Positions 43,860-58,800 of a DNA stretch of 64,000 nucleotides are shown piece by piece (position 1 is the first letter of the stretch; every line of letters starts with the position of its first letter). Under the pieces are notes generated by a model. It was not told where the DNA came from and did not search any database. It saw only the letters and a program-made list of their open reading frames with translations. This DNA is from Drosophila pseudoobscura. Lineage: Eukaryota; Arthropoda; Insecta; Diptera; Drosophilidae. The translations under genes and the position numbers were made by a program. Location of the stretch: positions 15,571,001 through 15,635,000 of the forward strand of contig NC_046683.1 in NCBI RefSeq assembly GCF_009870125.1, written 5' to 3'.

Positions 43860-46800
43860 CAAAATTTTTCTTATAATAGATATTTTACGATTTACTTAGC
43901 ATTTTATCAAACGATCCCTACCAAGGCCGCATACCTATCAGGGATTCTTTCATCTCGATTTTCCCATGGATGATTATCTATATATACATATACATATGTA
44001 TGTATGTAGAGAGAAGGTTCCAATTCCAACCATGATCAAAGAATTTATTTGAGGCAACAAATACCGGAAACTTTTGAAAATATACCTACATTTAAATACG
44101 TGGTACTAGAGAAAAACCAATATTAAATATCCTAAAAAACAGCTTCAATTCGTTCCCATTTTCGTTTGTTCTTTGAGCCATTGCTACCACGGATTCGATG
44201 GCTTTGTGGCGCAATGGGATGTCAGAGAAGACACGAAAAGACAGCCCAAAGGACGGGCTATCCTTTTGCTTGTGGATGCCAAAAGTCATCTGAGTATTTC
44301 CTTCGCCAACTAGTTGGCATGTCCATTTAAAGTTTTCATAATATTGTCAGCTGAAAGACGAACCATTTCCCACTTATCCTCCACTTTGATTGATTTCAAA
44401 ATCAATTTTCTAATCTTTTTCTGGAACGTAACTGGCTTACCCCCCCTCCCCCCGACCTCCGGCCTCTGCAACTTATTTCCGTTTTCAACGCGCACTTTCT
44501 GCCAGGCAGCGTCTCCGTACCCCGGGAAATTCGGGCGTGTCGCTGTCGTAAAGTTCTTGGAGCTGCTGCCCAAGGACGCCCGCTTGGCTTCATAAAAATA
44601 GTTGTAAATTTCCGAGCAGTCTGCATAAATTGCCGGGAACGACAGGGTTCCAGGGTTTTCCTCCCCCGCCCCCCGTCCCCCGGTCACCAACGACCCTACG
44701 ACCCCCAAGACTCTGCGAGGGTTCGCCCTCTGCTGCCACGTCAGGAAGTTTCACACGTCGTTTCAATCCTGGAAGGCAGTAAAAAGTGACGCAACTTTTG
44801 TAAACATTGTCAACAGTCGTAAATTTTCCAAGCTCTTGGCTAAACCTGATTATCCCTGTAGTTGCTCAAGTAGTGGAGACGAGCGAACTCGTAGATACAA
44901 CATGATGATCGTCTCGTCGCCGTACGCCCATCCCCTTCTGTGTATCTCTGTGTCTGTCTCTGTATTTTGGTGTGCAGTCGTAAATCCATTTTGTATACTT
45001 TTCTCTGGCATTCATCGGGGATGAACCAACCTAATTATAAGTTCCATTTCTTTCCTTGCCTTCCCTTTTTTTGGGTTGGATTTGCATTAGAAAAGTGCCA
45101 CACAATGGACAGCGGGTTGCCCCCCCTAGAGAGTGTGCAACAGTTTGGCATCTCTATCCATGAGTATCTCTGTATCTTTCATGGTGTGTGTGTGTGTGTG
45201 TGTGTGCTTGTACGAAGATTTATGATTTGTGGCCTTTCCACTGCTTTCCCTGCTTCCTGGGAGGGTCGTCAGTGGCGGCATCCACCTGACGCCTGATGCC
45301 TGACGCCTGACAGCTGCCACAGAGTCCATGAGAGTGTGTCCTGCCAGGAATACACACTCTGTTGTGTACATATGTATGCAGGAGTAGCTATGTGTGTAAG
45401 ATGAATGTATCTGGCATCTGCAGATATAGCCATTTGCCTGCCTGGCTGGCAATTCCATTTTCACATCTCGGCAGAAACAAATTCAATTACAAGCCAAGCA
45501 AAATGTGCGTTCAAATCCAAGGCGGGCCCTGAGAGAGTCTGACGATCACACACCACATACACACTCGTACTATATGTACATATGTTTAGCTAAAATTAAA
45601 ATCATATGCATGAAATGAGCGCGAAATTGAAATGGAATGAAATGAAATAAATACAGGCCCCAGAGCGAAGCGACGGAAAAGTTTCCCCACGAAAGTTTCC
45701 CTGCATCCGCATTCTCTTCTAGGGTCTCTCGGTTTCAGCTTTCATTCTTTAATCTCAATCTTACACCCTGCTCCTGTTTCCTTGGCCCTTCCCTCCGCCT
45801 CTCTATCGAGACATTGACACAAATCCGAAGAAAGAGAACGAGAAGCGGATAGCGAGAAGTACAACGAACTGGAAATGCTCTAAAGCTAAGAAGAAAAGTA
45901 TTACAAAATTGCACAAAAATCAAAGAATGGAGTTCCAGAAATATGCAGCTCTTTCCATGAAAAACCTCCAAAAAAATATCCATATACCACCTAACGATTG
46001 CTTTTTCCTTTCGCCAACATCTTCCACCACATATCGAGTAAACTCTTATTTGAATCTACAGCATTTGATGACATTTTCCTATCCATCCAACGCGTTGGAG
46101 TCTCAGCCAAAGTCTCAGAGCATAAGGCGTGCAGATTTGAGCCCGGCTGAGTGTTGCTGTCGTGACTGTGGCTTCAGTAACTTTTACTACGATAGAACAC
46201 CACGGCACACCATCCCCTCTGGCAGTGGCACTGCGGTCTCAGGGCATGGCATCCCATCGTCAGGCATCGCTTCCTTTAAGGCTTTAAGTTGCTCGAAGCA
46301 CGACGCCCGACGTTCAGCATGTGACGGAAGTCGGAGTGAGCTTCCGCCTCCAGCTGATGGCCATTGTCACTATGCTCTTCATTTCCCCCTAGTGTCTCCC
46401 CCACCTCCCCGGTCCTTTGCCCCCCGAAACTAATTTATTTACCTAGAACCCAACTGCTGACGCCTATTTGTATGCAATTAATTTTGTTGCTGCCTCTCTC
46501 CGCCAGGACAAAAAAAAATATAAAAAACAGACCTCAAGACAGGGGCGTCGTGGCAAAATGATAGGGGGCCCAAAGAAAGTGTTTTTATGGGATCACTTGT
46601 CATTTTGGTTGTTTGCCAGATCTCAGATCACAGATCTCCATATTCCCCCATGGACTACGCTTCTGATTTAATTTAAGCAAATCAACTAAATTGCCGGGGG
46701 AGGCACGGCGGAGGCCCACATCCCGAAATGGCCATACGCCTGTCAGCAATCTAATGAAAATTGATGCTATATGATTTACACTTTTCCGTTGGCAAATTTA

Positions 46801-49800
46801 TTGTTTTTCCCCCTGGCCGGACACTGACTCCTTCTCTCCTTCTGGTATTCTAATGGCCGCCAAAAGAATATATATAAATGAGTATTTGCGGCGGGGCACA
46901 GAGAGTGCGAGTGCGAGTGCGTGTGCGAGTCGGAGTGAGAGAGAATGAAATTAATGAACTTCCCACAGCTTGAAGGATCTTCATTTCGGCGATTGACAGC
47001 TCGAAAAATTCCCTAAAAAATACGCTTAAACCAACGAGAGTTTAGGCACAAATTAATGGGTTCTAATTTCATAAAAACAGTTTGGCTCTCCAAAGAATTT
47101 ATTTTCAATTTTACAAAATCTTCGTTTTTTTTTTTATTACGGATTATATTTTACTGGTTTGTTTAACCTGAAGTTTATTTTATATATATTTTTTGATATT
47201 ATTATATTTTTGTATATTATTTATTTTTAATTTTTATTCTTCTAACATACGTTATTGAAATTGCTTTTAACATGTTTTTTTTTTTATAAGATGGGACTTT
47301 TTTTGAAAATACTTTTGAGTGCGCAACTTTATGTAAAGTTTCGTTAAAGTTAAATGAATTAAAAGGTATATTTTTTATAGATATTATATGTTATTATAAT
47401 ATTTCATTTCAAACCTTTTTTCCAGGCAAATTTTCTTTTAGACGGGGGGCCGACACAATTATCAGCTCACACTCACCTGAAATGAGAAAATGAGAAGAAA
47501 AGACAACAAAAATTAGTAAAAGTTGTGTGTAAATATTGGGTAAGAGAGAAAAAGAGAGAGAGAGATAGGTATACGCATAATATATAATTCATCTGTTGAT
47601 GATGGGCACTTAAATAATTTTTAATGGCAATTTTAAATGCGGCTAATTGCCGCAGATATCGCTGGTTTTTGTTTCTATTTTTTTCTTTTTACGAGTTTTC
47701 CATTTGAAAGTTTTCCCCCTGTTGGATTTTTTTTTTTATTACATAAGAGGGGGGTGGGTTGGGGGGCAAGGGAGGCGGCCAGCTAGGCTGTTAACTGTCA
47801 CTGGCATGCATTGACCGGCAGTGAAATGAAGGTTGCGGTCAAACTAAGTCCCACACAGACTCTCTCCTTCTCTGCGATGGTGGAGGGGCTATATATTTGT
47901 ATATGTATTTGTATACGTATTGTGTAAGTGGTTGCTGCTTTTGTTACAGACGGTTTGCGGCGGCTCTGGCTCTGACTGTGGCTCTGGAGATGCGGCTGGG
48001 GTTGTCATGAAGAAAAGCCGGGTTGGTTGACAGCGGCTTTAACCTGCGGTTTGGCCTTCGGCCATCGGCCAGTGGCCAGTTGTTTTTGGCCTGTTGCTTT
48101 CTGTGTGTATTAATTATTTAGGGAAACGTAACGTATACGTAATATTGTTACATAAGGCTTTTAGCCAGAGAGCCACAGCCTTCGACCAGCCTCATGGCAA
48201 CTGTCAAAAAAGATTCCCGAACGTTTCCTTCACCGTCCACCGGCATCAAGTATTTCCATTTTCCATGGATTACAATTCAGTTTCACTTAACTTTTTCCTC
48301 TCAGAGACAGAGACAGAGAGAGATGCAGAGAGTGGGGGGACAGAGAAATCCACAGAGTGCAGCAAGGAATTGGAAAGGAGAAAGGGAAAGTGCACAGAAA
48401 GAGAGGCAAGCAAGAGATCAACAATTCAGTGGGAATTACAGCTCAGAGAGATATATTTATTGCCATAATGGAATCATCCAATGAAGAAACAACTTAAAGC
48501 CAGTTTCCACAAGCCCTGTTCGCTCTCGAACGACAGAAGGTATTACCCGAAGAACTGTACAGTCGAGTGGCGCCACGAGGCGGTCAACAGCCGGGATTGC
48601 TTGGGACCCCGGAAGGTCTATGATGATCCTGCTCTAACATTTCTGCATCCCTTAAAGCTAACCACTCCTACCTTTTGTATTCCCTAATCCCAGTCACGTT
48701 CTTCTGTACATTTTCTTCTTTTTTCTTCCTCGTTTTTGCATCTTCATTTGCGTCACGTCTTAGAGGCGTTGGCCACAGACACAGCCACAGCCAGGGCTAA
48801 AAAGTGGCCAGGACCACCATCATCATCGTCAGCTCCGTCTGTCGTCCTGCAGTACACAACAAACTAAAGCCACAATACCAGACCAGAGCCTCCTGCCCCA
48901 CAGCTTTCTCTTTACATTGGATTAACTAAATGAAATTTGAACGTGTTCAACGGAATGTCGAGGCTTGTCTGATTAACCCCAACCGCAGAGAGGGAGGGCG
49001 AAGGTCAGGCATTTAATTGCAGTGCGTAACAAGTAGAAATTGAAAATTAATGACAGTTTGTTTGACCGCAAAATTGACATTCGATGCGATTCGGTGGCCA
49101 GTCAAGCGGCAAAAGCTTATTCCGCTCACACGAAAGTTAATTAAAATTATGCAAAAAGCGAAACAAAAAAAAAGCAGACATGAATAATCGAATGGAATAT
49201 CAATTGCTAATGGGAAAGAATGCTAAAGAATGCTTTCCATTCCACTTTCACTTTCACTTTCAAGCCACTTGGTCAAGGTCAAAAGAATCAAAAGAAATAA
49301 AAACATGCACGGACATATCAGAAACCAGAAAACTGTTTACAAAACAAACGAGGAAAACTTTCATTTTCATCTATTACGTTATTATTATATCCCCCTGCCC
49401 CGCCCCCACTACTCGTACAATATTTTGGGCTCCAAGGCGTTGAAATCATATTGTGACGTCAGCCAGCCAGAAGCAAGGATCGTCCAAGTATGACGGAACC
49501 CCACCACCACCGCCGCCGAGAAAGTAAATGAAAAGTTTTCTCGCGGTATATTAGGTATTCGCCGCTTCCTGTAATAAAAATTGCGGCTTGTCATGCGATT
49601 TGGTTTCGCCTCTGAAAACCAGACCGACGCGACATCTCGCCTCTGATGTGTTGGACAATATATATAGACCCATAGCCCCCCCCCCCCAGCGCCACCTCAA
49701 GAGATCTGGTAACCCTTTGGTCCGCCGCCAGCTAAAAAAAAGCCTGCAAAGAAAGATTTCAAGTAGTTTCTCGGGAGATTTTCATCAACAGCAATTTCTA

Positions 49801-51600
49801 ATGGATTAAGGCTCTTAAAATATACAATATTAGAGCAAATTCTGATAGTTTTTGTTAGGTTTTGTCGCGGCTTCTAAGCCTGTCCTGGGAATTGAGGCAA
49901 TTTTGTCTGAAGCACAATTTCTGAATTGTGATTATATTTTCATTGTCTTTGTCTTTGACTTTCGTTTGTCCTGATTTTCCTGCTTTTCCGCGCTTAATTT
50001 TCAGCTGTACCAAATTATTCCTGTCATCGTTTTTTTGTTATTGTTTGCTTCGGTTTTTTCGTTCTTTCTTATTTTGTTAACTTTTGCGTTTTATTTTCCA
50101 GTTTCCATTTTCCATTTCCCACTTTCATTTCATTTCATTTATTTTTGCCAGATTTTTCCATTTGTGTTACGGTTTGAGTTTCGCTTTCGGCAGCCGTCGT
50201 TCCCTTCGTTTTCTTTGCATTTTATTTTTTACTGTCAGCGGCACGCAAGGCACGCCTCCTGCTCCTCTGGCTCCTCTGCCTCCTCTCGATCCTCCCGCTC
50301 CTGCAGTTCCTTTGGCTCCTCCCGCTCCTGCTGCTCCTCTGGCTCCTCCGGCTTGTCTGTCTGTTCTCGACAGAAGTCCTGGTACGCATATCCTTTTAAT
50401 TGAAAACACACTGGTCCGCCCCGCCCCGCCCCGCCCCGCCACGCCTGTAGCCAGCGGAATATCCGCCAAACTGACTTTATATAGAAATAATAACAATAAC
50501 GATTTAAATTAAGTGCAACGGCAAGCGGAAAGCAAATTTCTGGTTTGCTGTTGCCGGTTTGCTGTTGCTTCCTCTCCTCGCCTCTCCCCTTCGGAGAGGC
50601 TTTTTTGCTGGTGAGTAAGTAATCGTTTTTAATTTAACAAGTACGTGACAGTTGCCAAATTTGCCGAGGCTCCATTTCCACTCCCGACACTCCTTTGGCA
50701 CCTGTGCTTGTAGCCAGCCCCGTAGCCAGGTGCTTGTGGGTGTTTTCAGCATTAAGTGCCAAATTTGTTGGAAACTCAAACCGAACTGAAAGCCAGGGCC
50801 GCAGCACTCGATACCCTGGCCTCCTACGAATGGATTGGATCTGCTGGCATTCTGCTGATCTGATATTGGCCTGGATACACAAATGGAGACCAAAAACACA
50901 CAAAAACTAAATGAATGGGAAACGAAATGCTTCGATTGGGCCTTTTTAATGGATACGCCAGGAGCTGTAGATCACATCCTCAGACTTAGAACCGCCAATA
51001 TACCCCATATATAGCGTATTTGAAGCATACCCAAAGAAGTACGTGTTTAGTACAGGGTATGAATACAATTAGGAGCTATTCAACCAGAAGAGCGACCGTT
51101 TGAATTTCATTGCGAAACACCATCAAGGTGTTCCCAAAAAGCGGCGACGCATCCACCCGTTGAAGGAGCCTCGCAATGCAGCGCACACCTTGCCATCCTG
51201 CCATCCTGCCAGCCAGCCATTCCTGAATAGCGCCAGAGCTCGCTGAATGCTTATTTCAATCATTCTGCTGTTGTAGATTTCCCATCAATAAGAAACACTT
51301 CAGTAGTGCGGGCATTGGTATGTTCCAATGACAGTCGCAACTGGTCTAGTTTTTGCGGTATTTGACAGCACGTTGCTTTGTGCAGACGATTTTATTCTAT
51401 ACTTTGACAGCAGAATGTGTGAAAGAACAGGGCTTTCAACGTATCATATTTTGTGGTAACTGTCAAAACCGCGCTGGCAGTGAGAAGGCTATTCGCGATG
51501 GTGGTGGTCTCTTCTATGAGTGGATTGCGCCATGGCTTTATTTTTGACTGAACAGATGGATAAAGGCATCATCGTCCACTTGCCTGTGGCCCACTACCTT
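43860..51600. other. Long non-coding stretch
   Basis: No supported gene. It includes a (GT)n run at about 45184-45206, an AT-rich block at 47050-47420, CACTTT repeats near 49240-49262 and a GCCCC pentamer run at about 50416-50440. Several frames over 100 aa (for example near 45927-46433) begin at non-ATG codons or lack coding character. Confidence 0.5.
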
Positions 51601-51660
51601 TGACCCTTCACTCAACGAACCAATCTCAGATGATAGTCGCGAACTGATCAAGGACAACCT

Positions 51661-52025
51661 TCTGGCAGTGCGTGGCCTGCGTGGCAGTCATCGAGCTGCC
51701 GATGCTGCCCTACTGCGACGAGATTATGTCCGAGTTGATGACCAATCTGCTGGACCCCACTCTCCACTGCAGCATCAAGCCGCCGATACTCTCGACCTTC
51801 GTCTCCTCGAGGGATACTCGGCATCTTGCAGGGCCTGTCCTCTTTTGCAGCGGAGGGCCCTATCTCACGCACAAAGCTCTCTTCGTGGGCTCTCACTGGG
51901 CCGGGAAGTGTCCGACTCGATGGTGGCCATTGCTGCTAGCTTCGTTGGCGATCCGTGCGCTCACTTGGGCCACATCAGACGATTCCTGGACGAGGGTAAG
52001 CGGTCCAAGGATCTGTACAGGCAAA
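51661..52025 (+). pseudogene. Importin-beta (Ketel-like) pseudogene fragment, C-terminal part
   Basis: The plus strand reads LPYCDEIMSELMTNLLDPTL, then SIKPPILSTF, and after frameshifts VAIAASFVGDPCAHLG and LDEGKRSK. These correspond in order to importin-beta segments such as human PFCDEVMQLLLENL, RSVKPQILSVF, VACAAGLIGDLCTAFG and LTEGRRSK near the protein's end. Frame changes show loss of function. It covers a later part of the same protein than the fragment at 21065-21590 and is in the opposite orientation. Confidence 0.7.
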
Positions 52026-52059
52026 GCCCGAGATGTACCTTAATATTGAGTGCTATGAG

Positions 52060-52803
52060 ACGCGAATGAATTCAAATTTAAGTTCAAACTGTAAGCCAAC
52101 TGTTTGTTGAAAGTCGAATGCATTCGATAAGAAGGTAGCTCCAATTGCTGTCTTCTCCAGAATGTCTGCAGGTGATTGAATATGGAACATGCTCCGTAGA
52201 CACACACATGCCTGCCCTCCGTCGGCTGTGCTTTTATGTGGGCGAAATGACTTGCTGAAAGTTGCATTTCCCCATTCGAGGGACATGAAAACGTCAATCA
52301 AAACGCAGCCGAGCCAAGACCGAGGCCGAGGCCGAGCAGGCGTAACATAAGGAGGAATTTTTGTGTTTTTATTTTATTTTAAAGACTTTTAAGAGTACCA
52401 GAAACACCCAATGAGTGGCTGTGGCTGTGCCTGTGGCTGAAATCAATTTCGGATGCCCGACCACACCCGGCGACAGAGAGGCAAATAAGCGTAATGCCAT
52501 CGATAAGAAAGTGGCTCGAAAGGCACAGGCAAAGCGATTCGCCATCACTCTCTATCTGTTGGCTTTATGTATGATGATTATGTTTATTCCTTCTCACTTA
52601 ATTTATTGTAAAATGTTAAATTTCACGAAGCGGAAATGTTTATTAGAGCGGAAACTGTTATTTTTAGTGTGATGGGCAGGTCTGAGAGCACGTTGTGGCT
52701 ATGGCTATGGCTATGGATCTGAGTCCTTCTCCTGCTCTCCTTCTATTGGTCGAACAAAGCAGCAACAGCAGCAGCAACAGGGCCAGAAGGATACCTAAGC
52801 TCT

Positions 52804-52840
<37 letters not shown>

Positions 52841-55800
52841 CTCTGTGTGCGCTTTCCTTTTTTCTCGCTCAGCTGCCAACAATTAATTTATTAATATTTT
52901 TCGTTTTCGGCTTTGCTAACGGCACACCACGTGGCGTATGCGCAACTTATTAAGTATACGAAAGACAGTCCTGTTCCGTCCCTGGCCTGGCTTGGCGTGT
53001 CCTGTCCTGTCCCTCTCTTTCGCTCTTTCTGCTGCTGAACATTATCCTGCCAACCTGTTAATTAGTCGCCGCCTTTCACTTTTCTTTCGCTAATTAAAAA
53101 ACCAAGTTTGGGCATTATTTTTCTTAAAATATTTATTAAAAAGTTTTCTTAGCCACAGGCCGTGAATATTGCCCCTTTTACTTGGTTTTCTTTCCGCACC
53201 GGCAGTGATTAAATCAAATTTCGAGCTAAGCGAGTATCTCCTGTGATGAAAGGAACTTTGCAATGAGATAACACCAGATTGAAGAAAGTTCAAAGGGAAT
53301 AAAGTTTCGACCAGTGATGAAACACGGGCAGAATTTCAGTTAAATGTTGCAGGAAAATTGAGGAAAGCCTATAAAGATTTGTTAAGGTATTGCTGACAAC
53401 CTCTGGGCATTCCTCTGAAAACATCTCAAGATCTGAGCACCTGATTCCCTGGAAGGCATCGTATTTTTCCCTCAAATTTTCATATTCATTTGGATTCCAT
53501 TTTTGGCACTTGAATATTTATCGATGCTTAAGCCGCTTTGTGCATTCTATAGACTCTCTCACTCACATAGCTGCCTCTCTCCCAGTTTTCGGGTCCCGCG
53601 GGTTCCCAGTCTGCCATCCTGCAGACCATCTCCTGGCTTTTGGGCCCAGCTGAAGCAGCAAAAGGTTCCGAATCTGCTTAAAAATGTTCATCTTAAATAC
53701 TTAATGGAAAATACTCGCTTGCCACAAGAACAGGAACAGCCAGCGCTGCCCCATTCAGCCAGAGTTCTTCAGTTGTCCGCAACATTTCAAATTAATTTTA
53801 CAGCTGCCAGTTAAGAGTGCCGGACCCCCCGAACATCCCCCCCTGCCACCAGTTTGCGCCAGAAGTACGCGGGCAGATCCGTCCTTGGGCCACCCACCTT
53901 GTGCTATAATGAAGTAGCAAATAAATAGCTAATAAATTCCCTTCCTTATCTCCCCCTCCTTATGCCGTCCATTACACACTCAAAAGCTGTCGGAAACATA
54001 GCCAAGAAGAAGCAGTAAGCCAAAGTCCCGGGTGGGACAGACAGAGACAAAAACAGAGACAACGAGTGTCCAGAGAGTCCTAGTGCAAGTCCTGCTTTCT
54101 TGAAGAGTTCCCTAATAAATGCGACTGGTTAGTTTGTCATTTATAATGGCTACTCTAAAGTTGTTCACTTTGTTGGGAAGGATGTTCGCTGGCCGATCAT
54201 CTCTTGAAGCAGATAGTACTCTGAAAATCCACTTGAAGTATGTTTAAAACAACTTAAGAGTCAATAAAAATATTACTTTCTTCAATAAATAATGCAACCA
54301 ATTGCCATACAATTTCATGAACTTTAGTGTCCAACTTTAGAGGTTTTTTGAAAGCCATGTTTTCCCTCTCTTTGAAATATTATACGAGTATAGAAAACCC
54401 ACTTCGATCATAGGGTATTCCTGCTTTCGTTGAGGCCCCGAGCTGTCCTATTTGTTTTTTTGTAATTTTCTCCCTTTTTTCATTTGCAGCAATTCTTCAG
54501 CGGGAAACTCGGACAGAAAGAAAAATACACCGCGGCCGCAAACTTATCTCGGCCCCCACTCAATGGCGGAGGGAGGCAGAAACCAAAGGGCGAGAGGAAA
54601 AAGGCAAAAGCGCAGTTCCCTGCACAAATTTGCATGCAAATTAAATGCGATAAATTCTGTCGTCATTGTTTGGGGGCTCTCATCTTTGCTTGACGTCATT
54701 CCAGGCACAAAAGGGGGGCCCGAGCCTGCAATTACCGCCTGGCGCACGGCTTGGGCCAACTTGCATAAATCAGAGAGAGAGAAAGACCCACCATCCACCG
54801 GCCAAAAAGTGCACTCCATGCAGCACCTTAGACTGCACTTAATGTGTGTGTAAATGCCCGTTCCCCGCACCCCCAGGGGAATCCATAGGGGATGCAATTA
54901 ATGACGAGCTCATCGTTTATTCATCAATTGCAATTTGCCCACAGGCCAAACAGCTGGAAGGCAGCTGGAAGGCAGCTGGAAGCCAAAGGCCAATACTGGT
55001 AGCCACGCGGCTCGTCCGTGGCATGCAAATACATTAAACAACGCACAAGAACAACAACAAAATGGCCACAAAGAAGGAGAGGGCCAGCAGGCAGCATTCA
55101 GCAGGCAAGAGGAACAAATCCCTCAAAACAAACCGAGCAGACAGTGGGCCGAGAGCGTCAATAAACGCTCCCAGATGAGTGCTCCGTAAAATGTTTATCC
55201 AATTCGAAAATATGAAATGATTTATGCCATTCTTCGATCGAGAACAATGAAGACTCCATCCTCCCAGACCCAAATCCTTGATTCCCAAATCCATAGTTTT
55301 ACGATATCCTGTCTGGGATGCCAGTGTCCCTTTGTCCCCGCCATCAATCGCTACCCGAGAACGCCCTCTAACGTACTATGAGCATTGTACTCGCTAATGG
55401 CAGAATGGCGTCCCGTCTGCGATTGGTGACAGTGAATGCTTTTGTTTCGCCCGCTGCGATACTGGCCCAAAAGGCAATTATTATATAATTTTTACAGCAT
55501 TTGCTGTGAATGGAAATCTCTTTCTATCATATTTGCCGCAGTGCCAGCTCCAGACGAAGGTCCCCCACTGTGCCCCACTGAATGACAACAAAATAAATGA
55601 AATTGAGCGTTGGTTGGCTTATTCAAAAGCATGGCCTCCTCCCCGCTTCCCCATCCATTCCACCACGGAAATGTTCTTTGGCAAGAGGTTCGGTCAATAC
55701 GGTGAGAGAGAAAAGAGTGGGGTGGAAAATCGGTAAATAAACAAGCAACCAAGAGCCTGGCAAAAAGTTAAAGGAAAATATTTACAAATGAATTAACGTA

Positions 55801-58800
55801 ATGAAAATAAATAAACTAGCACAGATATAGCCCGTCCGATCATGATGACGCCATGCCTGGGGTTCGCCTCAGATCCATAAAAAGTTGAAGGTGTATTACA
55901 CAAAAGGTGGTATACAAACAATAAGGTGTATACAAACAAATGAAATGAGTCCATAGTATTCAGGAAATCGACTCAAAATACTCATGATTCTTTAATTCTT
56001 TCGATCAATCCGAAACCTTCCTTCAGTCAGATTCGTTTCTCGTTCTCTCCTCCTCTCTATGAAAGCGCATGGAGAGTGAGCGAGAAAAACAAACGAAATT
56101 TTCGGATCTGACGAAAATAGTCCCCAATTTCGAATACCACCGAATCGATTTGGTTGCCCGTTCAGGCAGGAGTCTATGGCCATCTGCACCGTCACAGAGT
56201 ATTTTTCCCACCGCTAAACCACATCTGCGGTGGATTTAAGCATTTTCAAGACAGTAAATAAAATTTTAACTGCTTTTAAAATACCAATACACATTACCGT
56301 AAGCCCACCTGCACCATATGGTGAATGAAACCATGAGTACATCCAGTTGGAAAACAGCCCCTGGCCTTCGACTCTTTGCTCTGATACTACCAAGGCTGGA
56401 GGATGGATGCATTCCATTCAATGATGACTGTCAAGAGGCAGATGCTGTGGCAAAGAACGACAACAGCACTCTCTGGAAGCCTTAAACTAAGATATATATA
56501 TTCCCATTAAATTTAATGTTTGAAAATTCACTGATAGCATTTTATGAATACGTTGGCAGAACAATCTCCTTGAAATATGCTTTGCCAGTTAAACTTTCAA
56601 CTATTTCTGCTTTGTGTTAGTTTTTTTATGATACGAGTATGTCCACAAAAGACATGTAAGCGCTGCTCTCGGATGACTTCTTCAATGGAATTCCATTCCG
56701 TTGGCGTTCGCGTTTGCGTTTGCTTTCGCTTTATTTATCGCCAAGTTCTGCTTGCTCTTTGCCACATTTACGAGGCAGATTGTGGACTCCTGCCCCTGCC
56801 CCTGCCCCTTCCCCTTCCACCTTTTTTCTTTTTTTTACGCCTGTTATTGTATTTTTTAATGCCATACACATGCTCATATACAAATACGGGTTGTATACTT
56901 ATGTACATACATATAAAGGGGGACATATCGATTGCAGGACTCGCCTTGGCGTGGCTAGAACACTGGGAGCCCATCCCAACTGATGGAAAATTCCCTTTGA
57001 GCCCTCTTCTACGCACACAAAATCCTGTCCGACCTCTCCGTCCCCCCAACCCCCGACCGCCGTCCTAAAACAAATAATCTTTTGCCGAGTCTGCTGCTGT
57101 TGGTTCGCTGGTTTGCTGCCTCGAAAGGCTTATCATATTGTATCTGAAAGTCTAATTTCGAACTGTAACTGCGCCTTGGCGACGGCCACTTTCGGGCTAC
57201 TTTCGGTCTACTTTCGGCTACTTTTCCAGCATTAAAATTTCGTTTATTGCCAACCGGGGAGCTGTTAAGTCGTCAAACGCAAAGCCTCCGCCGAACAAGA
57301 ATTCGCTCTGCCGACTCTGCTCAATAATATGTACATACATACATACATACATATGCCATTTGGCTCAAGACGAGGCCAATAATACTCTTGTGGCCCCTCG
57401 TCGTGCCACGTGAGACAATTTTCATGGGAAAAGACAATGGCAAGGCAAAATGTCTCTGGATATTATATTTTATATTGATACATTTATTTTTTTGCTGTGG
57501 GTTTAATTATTATAACATAAATACAGATTTTGGAATATTTATGTTTTGCGAGAAGAAATTGTGAAAGAACCTCCTTCATGTGATAAGACGTTTTGTTATT
57601 AAAAAACAAATTGTATTATTAATTTTTCCTGGCATTCAAAACTTTACAAAAAACGTATTACTTTGGCTACAAGTCACCATATAACAAAATATTCTAAGGA
57701 TAATTTAATTCATATTTATTGAGATGCTTATCATTTTCAAGCTCTATTTAATACTTATTAATTTAATTTAATATTTATAGATATTATTCAACTTTTGAAA
57801 TATGAAAATATATACTTTAATTTTGTACTTCTGTTGTTTTAATTTTAATTGCATATATATATTTTTTTTAATTATGAATAATATGTTATATTTATTTTTT
57901 GGGAACAATTTTTTTTATCTAAAACTTCTTTGTATTTTAGTTTCCTTTAGCGTATTTGCATATGAAGAATATTATCAGTTATATATTTTCTTAATTATAT
58001 TTTTATATGACTATCAATATTTTAAACTTTGTTATTCTTTTATTTATTTATTTTTGTATCTTTTAGGTTTTTACATGTACATATGAGAAATAATGGTTTA
58101 TTTTGTTAATGAATTAATTTTTCAATTTCATTTGTATTTGTATTTTTTTTGTTTTCTTGTGTGTATGTGAGTTTTTTTAAGTGTGCGATTCACACTACCG
58201 AATATACTTGGCTAAAAGGGAGTTACCATTGAACCCCATCGAATCAAGCCCAGCCGCGATGTGGGTCTCCTTCGCCCTGAACAAAGTGTGCCCCATTGTG
58301 TTGTGGTGTGTTCCTTCCCCTGCTGGGCTTGATTGTGCCGGGCAGTATGTTTGGCCTGTGGCATATGGCATCTGTCTGATGGGGGATTGGGAGATGCTGT
58401 GGGGCGAGCACTGAGCACACATGCTGCTATTAATCCTTCGATTTCTTCGTCCGCACTGGTCAAAGGGCCAGCATTATTGGATGATTGGATGCTTGCGTTA
58501 ATTGTGCCCCCCATTAAAGGGTTCAATTTGTCAGGCAACTGATTGAACGATTGAAATGCTTGCGTCACAGTACACACCCACAATCTGCCACCGGGTGTGT
58601 GTGCTGTGCAGCCATTGATTAAATTGGGATTAGAACGCATCTGTGGCAAGAGTAAACTATATGGTTGGCCCCTGCACCAGCCTGCCCGCACTTGGTCCAC
58701 TGTTACCACTGGCTGCTCTCCTATTGATACAGCAGTGCAACGTGCAACGTGCAACATGCAAATTGAAGTGCACAGTCCACAGTCCATAGTCCACATCCAA

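Noticed and set aside
44310..44708. Minus-strand 132-aa frame
   Set aside because: It has only a TTG start, and the Gly-rich part derives from C-rich low-complexity DNA.
45927..46433. Long plus-strand open frame of about 169 residues from the first ATG
   Set aside because: No domain, signal peptide or codon bias, and no promoter; composition looks random.
58212..58796. Minus-strand 194-aa open frame
   Set aside because: No recognisable motif and rich in Cys/His by chance; no conserved start context or promoter.
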